Below, piece after piece: positions 60,995-64,000 of a DNA stretch of 64,000 nucleotides (position 1 is the stretch's first letter; each line of letters starts with the position of its first letter). The stretch comes from Streptomyces nigrescens (GTDB lineage Bacteria; Actinomycetota; Actinomycetes; Streptomycetales; Streptomycetaceae), in assembly GCA_024349765.1 (NCBI GenBank), contig AP026073.1:3410001-3474000 (forward strand). Direction: 5' to 3'. The notes under the pieces were generated by a model, which was given only the letters and a program-made list of their open reading frames with translations, made no database searches and was not told the DNA's origin. The position numbers were made by a program, and so were the translations under genes.

Positions 60995-61779
60995 GACGTG
61001 TGGCCCGGTGCGTGGGTGCGTACTGGGGAGGGAGTGCGTTCCGGTGAGCGGGTGCGTTCCGGTGAGGGGGTGCGTTCCGGGGCGGGGGAGGAGACCTTCT
61101 GATCGAACTCCATCGTCCGGATCTCCATGGTCTGCCGACGCTCGTCCCATGCGTGCACGGTGCGCATCTCGTAGCCCGGGGAGTCGGTGGGTTCCCGCAT
61201 GATCACGTCGCCATCGGATACGTCCACGGACAGTGGGATGCCGGCGGTGTCCAGGATCCGGTTCACCACTCCGCCCCGGAGCATGTAGGCCCAGATCGCC
61301 AGGGCGTGCTCCTTCCCCTCGATGCCGACGATCAGTTCGTCCTTCCCGTCGTGCGTCAGATCCTGGTATTCGGGAGCCCGGACGGGACAGCGCCGCGGAT
61401 GGTCGCCACACTGGTTGATCTCCCGCTCGGTGGCCTTGTCGAAGGCCGGTGAGTCGTGTCGTGCGTCCTCGGCGATCTGTGCCTTGACCACGTCCAGCGC
61501 GTTCAGCGTGCGGATGTTGCCGGACGGCACCCGGGGCAGCCCGGGGAGGGGTGAGGGCCCGTCCAGGCCGGTCTTGTCCGGGGGCGGCTGGGGAGCGGGC
61601 GCTCGGTCGGGCCAGAGGCGGGCGGGCGCCGACGCTACGGAAGTGGCTCCGGCGCTGCGGGGTTCCCCGCTCGTCCCTGTGCACCCCGTCGCCACCAGTG
61701 TCACCGCGACCATCGCCGCAAGGACGAAGGCGACGGTCCATGCCCGGCGGGGGAGCGGCAGGGAGCGGTGGAGCGACAC
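60991..61779 (-). CDS. Lipoprotein, CseA-like
   Basis: About 262 aa from GTG 61779 (GGAAG upstream). Signal peptide (RRAWTVAFVLAAMVAVTLVATGC) ends in lipobox VATGC. The mature part includes ALDVVKAQIAEDARHDSPAF, HDGKDELIVGIEGKEHALAIWAYML and a C-terminal tandem of ERTPSPERTRSP hexapeptide-type repeats. CseA in S. coelicolor is a lipoprotein that dampens SigE signalling; the coupling to a CseC-like kinase supports an analogous modulator. Assignment rests on context and general resemblance. Confidence 0.7.
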   Translation of the reverse strand: MSLHRSLPLPRRAWTVAFVLAAMVAVTLVATGCTGTSGEPRSAGATSVASAPARLWPDRAPAPQPPPDKTGLDGPSPLPGLPRVPSGNIRTLNALDVVKAQIAEDARHDSPAFDKATEREINQCGDHPRRCPVRAPEYQDLTHDGKDELIVGIEGKEHALAIWAYMLRGGVVNRILDTAGIPLSVDVSDGDVIMREPTDSPGYEMRTVHAWDERRQTMEIRTMEFDQKVSSPAPERTPSPERTRSPERTPSPVRTHAPGHTS

Positions 61780-61881
61780 AGGACTTCCAGACAGCGCGGG
61801 ACGGCAGCGTATGGGGGCCATGATGTTCGCTGACCCGCATGACGGCAATCCCACGGTTGTGTAACGGCGGCCCATAGATGG

Positions 61882-62071
61882 GCCCACAGTGACTAGTGGG
61901 TCCGAAGCGACCAGTCAGTCCGAAGTGACCCGTCAAGGCGAAGTGATACGTCGGTCCGAAGCGGCCAGTCGGTCATAAGTGCCCCGTCGGTCCGAAGCCA
62001 TCAGTCAGTGCGGGGTGACCCGTCAGCGCGAAGTGACCCGTCAGTGCGAAGTGATACGTCGGTCCGATAGG
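61882..62071. repeat. 18-bp tandem repeat array (about 10 units)
   Basis: Nine consecutive 18-base units run from 61900 to 62061 with consensus GTCCGAAGTGACCCGTCA, preceded by a degraded unit (61882-61899) and followed by a partial one (62062-62071). Each unit contains TGAC-CC-GTCA, an inverted repeat, so the array alternates facing half-sites. It lies 103-292 bases upstream of the CseA-like start. On the minus strand the units would encode repeating FALTGH hexapeptides, but a stop interrupts the frame, so I regard it as non-coding. Confidence 0.85.
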
Positions 62072-62238
62072 TTCGGCCTCCCCTTTGGTGGGGTGTCTTT
62101 GGGTGCGCGTCCGTCGATGGCGCCGATGCCGTCCGGCCGGGGCGGCCGGCTCGATGACGAGTAGGGCGGCGGGTGCGGCGAGTCCGAAGCGGACAAGGCG
62201 CAGCGGGTGCGGTCGTACACAGGCGGCGGGATCCGTGC

Positions 62239-62670
62239 TCAGCCGGCGGTCGGCCAGGGCCAGCCGAGTTGGAGGAACATGCCGAGACGGTCGCTGACGG
62301 CGCGTATTTCCGAGATCTTGCCGTCGGTGACGGTGAACCACCAGATCTGCTCGACCTCGAAGGCGCGGTTGGTGGGCTCGGGCATGCGCGGGTGGTAGCC
62401 GGTGTGCGTACCGGTGACGGTCAGTCGGGCGACGACGGTGTCGTCCTCGGCGACCAGGGCGTCCGGCTGCATCACACCTTCGCCGAAGGCGTCGAGCTGC
62501 TGGCGGAAGCCGTCGAAGGCCGCGCCGGGCTCGTCCGCCTCGCCGAAAATGATCTTGTTGTGGTCGATCACGTCGAGCGCCATGTATTGCGGCAGATCGT
62601 CGAGTCGCCGCTCGTTGATCGCTCGGAAGAAATCCGCGACGACCTGCTTGTTCGCCATCGGTGACAGCAT
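62239..62670 (-). CDS. SnoaL-like polyketide-cyclase-fold protein
   Basis: 143 aa from ATG 62670 after GGGGGATTCC. Typical SnoaL/ester-cyclase pattern: VVADFFRAINERRLDDLPQYMALDVIDHN, DALVAEDDTVVARLTVTGTHTG, FEVEQIWWFTVTDGKISEIRAVSDRLGMFLQLGW. These small cone-shaped proteins include cyclases, isomerases and many of unknown role. Divergent from a TetR gene with two palindromes between them, so it is the probable TetR target. Confidence 0.85.
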   Translation of the reverse strand: MLSPMANKQVVADFFRAINERRLDDLPQYMALDVIDHNKIIFGEADEPGAAFDGFRQQLDAFGEGVMQPDALVAEDDTVVARLTVTGTHTGYHPRMPEPTNRAFEVEQIWWFTVTDGKISEIRAVSDRLGMFLQLGWPWPTAG

Positions 62671-62682
62671 GGAATCCCCCAA

Positions 62683-62701
62683 AGACTTACGATGTAAGAA
62701 A
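62683..62701. promoter_or_regulatory. TetR operator, copy 1
   Basis: AGACTTACGATGTAAGAAA contains CTTAC-N3-GTAAG, an inverted repeat beginning 13 bases from the SnoaL start. Confidence 0.7.
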
Positions 62702-62719
62702 GCTTCCGTGCACCACGGT

Positions 62720-62738
62720 AGACTTACGACGTAAGAAA
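62720..62738. promoter_or_regulatory. TetR operator, copy 2
   Basis: AGACTTACGACGTAAGAAA repeats copy 1 at 18 of 19 positions, 37 bases further, and ends 34 bases before the TetR start. Two near-identical palindromes in a divergent TetR promoter region indicate its own binding sites. Confidence 0.75.
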
Positions 62739-62772
62739 AACAAGAGCGCTCGGCGAAGTCGGAGGAGCCACG

Positions 62773-63459
62773 GTGGGAAAACGGACACGCGGCGAGCGGG
62801 CGGGCCTGTCCCGGACGCGGGTACTGGATGCTGCGCTGGCCCTGGTGGACCGGGAAGGGGCCGGAGCGTTGACGATGCGTCGCCTGGGAGTCGAGCTGGA
62901 CGTGGAGGCGATGACGCTCTATCACTACGTGCCCAACAAGGACGCCCTGCTGGACGGCCTGGTGGAGCGGCTGTTCGCCCAGGCACTGCCATTCGCCGAC
63001 GAGAAGACGGAGCCCGACGCAGACGCGGAAAGCGCCGACTGGCGTGCACTGCTGCGCACGTACGCGGTCTCGCTGCGCCAAGCGCTGCTGCGCCACCCGG
63101 GCGTGCTCTCCTTCGCGGCGAGCCGCCCAGCGGTGACCCCGGCAACGCTCGATGCGGTGGAACGCGGTTTGACGGCCCTGACGGCGTCGGGATTTCCGCT
63201 GGGGTCGGCGGTGCACGCCCTCAACACACTCTCGCTCTTCGTCGTCGGCCACACCGCGGCCGAAGCCGCGCAGCCCACCCAGGCTGACGCCCCCGGTTCC
63301 CCCGCCTGGCTGGCCGAGCTGGACGCAACCCGCTATCCACTACTCACCCAGGCTGCCCGCAACGGCGCGGGAACGGACGACGCCGAGCGGTTCGACTTCG
63401 CCATCAACGCACTGGTCACTGGCTTTGGCGCCGCGCTCGACCAGGGGGTGTCCGGCTGA
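62773..63459 (+). CDS. TetR-family transcriptional regulator (TetR_C class)
   Basis: 228 aa from GTG 62773 with GGAGGAG upstream. N-terminal HTH: RTRVLDAALALVDREGAGALTMRRLGVELDVEAMTLYHYVPNKDALLDGL. The C-terminal domain (LRTYAVSLRQALLRHPGVLSF, LTASGFPLGSAVHALNTLSLFVVGH, FDFAINALVTGFGAAL) matches the tetracycline-repressor-like C-terminal class. It probably represses itself and the SnoaL gene through the palindromes at 62683 and 62720. Confidence 0.93.
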   Translation: MGKRTRGERAGLSRTRVLDAALALVDREGAGALTMRRLGVELDVEAMTLYHYVPNKDALLDGLVERLFAQALPFADEKTEPDADAESADWRALLRTYAVSLRQALLRHPGVLSFAASRPAVTPATLDAVERGLTALTASGFPLGSAVHALNTLSLFVVGHTAAEAAQPTQADAPGSPAWLAELDATRYPLLTQAARNGAGTDDAERFDFAINALVTGFGAALDQGVSG

Positions 63460-63462
63460 ACA

Positions 63463-63553
63463 CGAAGGGAGCCAGAGGGCGGTGGCTGCAGCGGTGACCG
63501 TGCCGGGGAAGACACAGCCGCGCTTGTCATAGCGGGTGGCCACCGCCCGCGCT
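63463..63553 (-). pseudogene. Transposase C-terminal remnant (IS5-type DDE)
   Basis: The minus strand encodes VATRYDKRGCVFPGTVTAAATALWLPS, the usual end of Streptomyces IS5-family transposases (xxTRYDKRxxxFLGTVTxAALxxWLR). Only about 30 residues remain; nothing upstream resembles the DDE domain and no inverted repeats are apparent. It begins 3 bases after the TetR stop. Confidence 0.65.
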
Positions 63554-63625
63554 GGCGGACCGTTGCAGCCCACCCAACGAGACACCCGGTACGAGGGACA
63601 CAACCACGGTGCCTACCCTCGTAGG

Positions 63626-63916
63626 GTGAACGGTCAGGAAACCACGGCGCATTTGGAGTGGTGGGCCAACCCATCAACCTCCCTGGCCCGTATCCCTGTC
63701 AGTGTGACGGCCACGCCCGGCGGCGGGTGGGACGCCACCGCCTCGCCCGCACTCGATCATGACGCCCGCGAAGACCTGCAACTGCTCATCGACGCCAGCC
63801 CGGTCTTCACGCTGCGCTTCCAGGACGGTTCGGTCACCGAGGTCACGGCGGAACACTCAGGAGACGTCAACCAGCTACGGCTGAGCGCCACCCCGGGTGC
63901 GGATGCGGACCTCTGA
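63626..63916 (+). CDS. Small hypothetical protein
   Basis: 96 aa from GTG 63626. Sequence features: WWANPSTSLARIPVSVTATPGGGWDATA, LIDASPVFTLRFQDGSVTEVTAEH, a beta-rich pattern without signal or helix. No ribosome site is visible; TACCCT seven bases before the GTG could be a -10 of a leaderless transcript, which is common in actinobacteria. Family unknown. Confidence 0.6.
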   Translation: MNGQETTAHLEWWANPSTSLARIPVSVTATPGGGWDATASPALDHDAREDLQLLIDASPVFTLRFQDGSVTEVTAEHSGDVNQLRLSATPGADADL

Positions 63917-63949
63917 TGAGAAGCACATGATTGCCCGGACCGGCTCTGG

Positions 63950-64000
63950 TCACTCAGCCGGCCGCCGCATCCGCGAAACGGCCCGCGCGAAGCTGTCGGC
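63950..64000 (-). CDS. Possible 3' end of a gene continuing outside the window
   Basis: A minus-strand frame reading ADSFARAVSRMRRPAE then TGA (stop at 63950) has streptomycete codon use and runs off the window edge. A plus-strand frame from ATG 63928 is also open, so the strand assignment is weak. Confidence 0.25.
   Translation of the reverse strand, partial: ADSFARAVSRMRRPAE

Noticed and set aside
61973-62341. Minus-strand 122-aa frame with FALTGH repeats
   Set aside because: The repeats arise from the 18-bp array, the frame is stopped inside it, and the 5' part is antisense to the SnoaL gene.

Overview
The window looks like chromosomal DNA of a Streptomyces or close relative. GC content is very high, almost every real gene has G or C at third codon positions, GTG starts and ATGA/GTGA overlaps are common, and the gene families are typical of that genus: ECF42 sigma factor with a DGPF partner, MmyB-type XRE regulator, DevS/DevR pair, Tat-exported GH35, SlpD/Tap-type hydrolase. 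All family calls were made by reading motifs; no database search was run. I saw no tRNA, rRNA, CRISPR array or complete insertion sequence. One transposase fragment lies near the right end.

Layout. (1) 173-5385: a three-gene, same-strand set of PLP aminotransferase/C-S lyase, radical SAM protein and 2-isopropylmalate synthase paralogue. It resembles a small specialised-metabolite cluster, and its last gene runs into the 3' end of polX. (2) 5324-12613: polX, an ornithine cyclodeaminase-like gene, a DHA2 drug exporter, a YCII/DGPF-ECF42 sigma pair and a methyltransferase. (3) 12665-17361: an OmpR-type two-component system preceded by an unannotated zinc-ribbon micro-ORF and followed by small exported proteins. 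(4) 17520-25133: secreted or hydrolytic functions (SlpD-like hydrolase, SGNH lipase with PKD-like end, erythromycin-esterase homologue, GH35). (5) 25358-25892: a deletion scar that joins two genes lacking their 5' ends. (6) 25955-29447: hydrolase, cupin/LysR divergent pair and two coupled membrane proteins. (7) 29636-37117: a complete alpha-glucoside-type ABC import operon (ATPase, binding protein, two permeases, GH13 glucosidase) with a divergent LacI regulator and three matching operators. (8) 37350-47300: a heme peroxidase/alpha-dioxygenase homologue, several hypotheticals, an aldo/keto reductase-monooxygenase pair and a divergent XRE regulator. (9) 47324-54292: a redox/hypoxia island with a cytochrome oxidase subunit I paralogue lacking helix X, a DevS-type kinase, a DevR-type regulator, a flavohemoglobin and a PNPOx-family protein. 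(10) 54446-59564: exported and RNA-binding genes and an FhuF-like protein. (11) 59702-62071: a CseA/CseC-like lipoprotein-kinase pair whose upstream region carries an 18-bp tandem repeat array. (12) 62239-63916: a SnoaL/TetR divergent pair with duplicated palindromes, a transposase remnant and a small hypothetical gene.

Strongest observations. An identical 14-base palindrome, with the 5-4-5 architecture of DosR/DevR boxes, occurs in front of the devS-like gene, between the devR-like and flavohemoglobin genes, and in front of the PNPOx gene, so this block reads as one regulon. The CtaD paralogue inside it has a clean in-frame deletion removing the two helix-X heme-ligand histidines. The 18-bp array (nine full units plus a degraded one) upstream of the CseA/CseC-like pair, which has no sigE or cseB beside it, is unexplained. 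The radical SAM-LeuA-aminotransferase set is the best candidate for an undescribed pathway.
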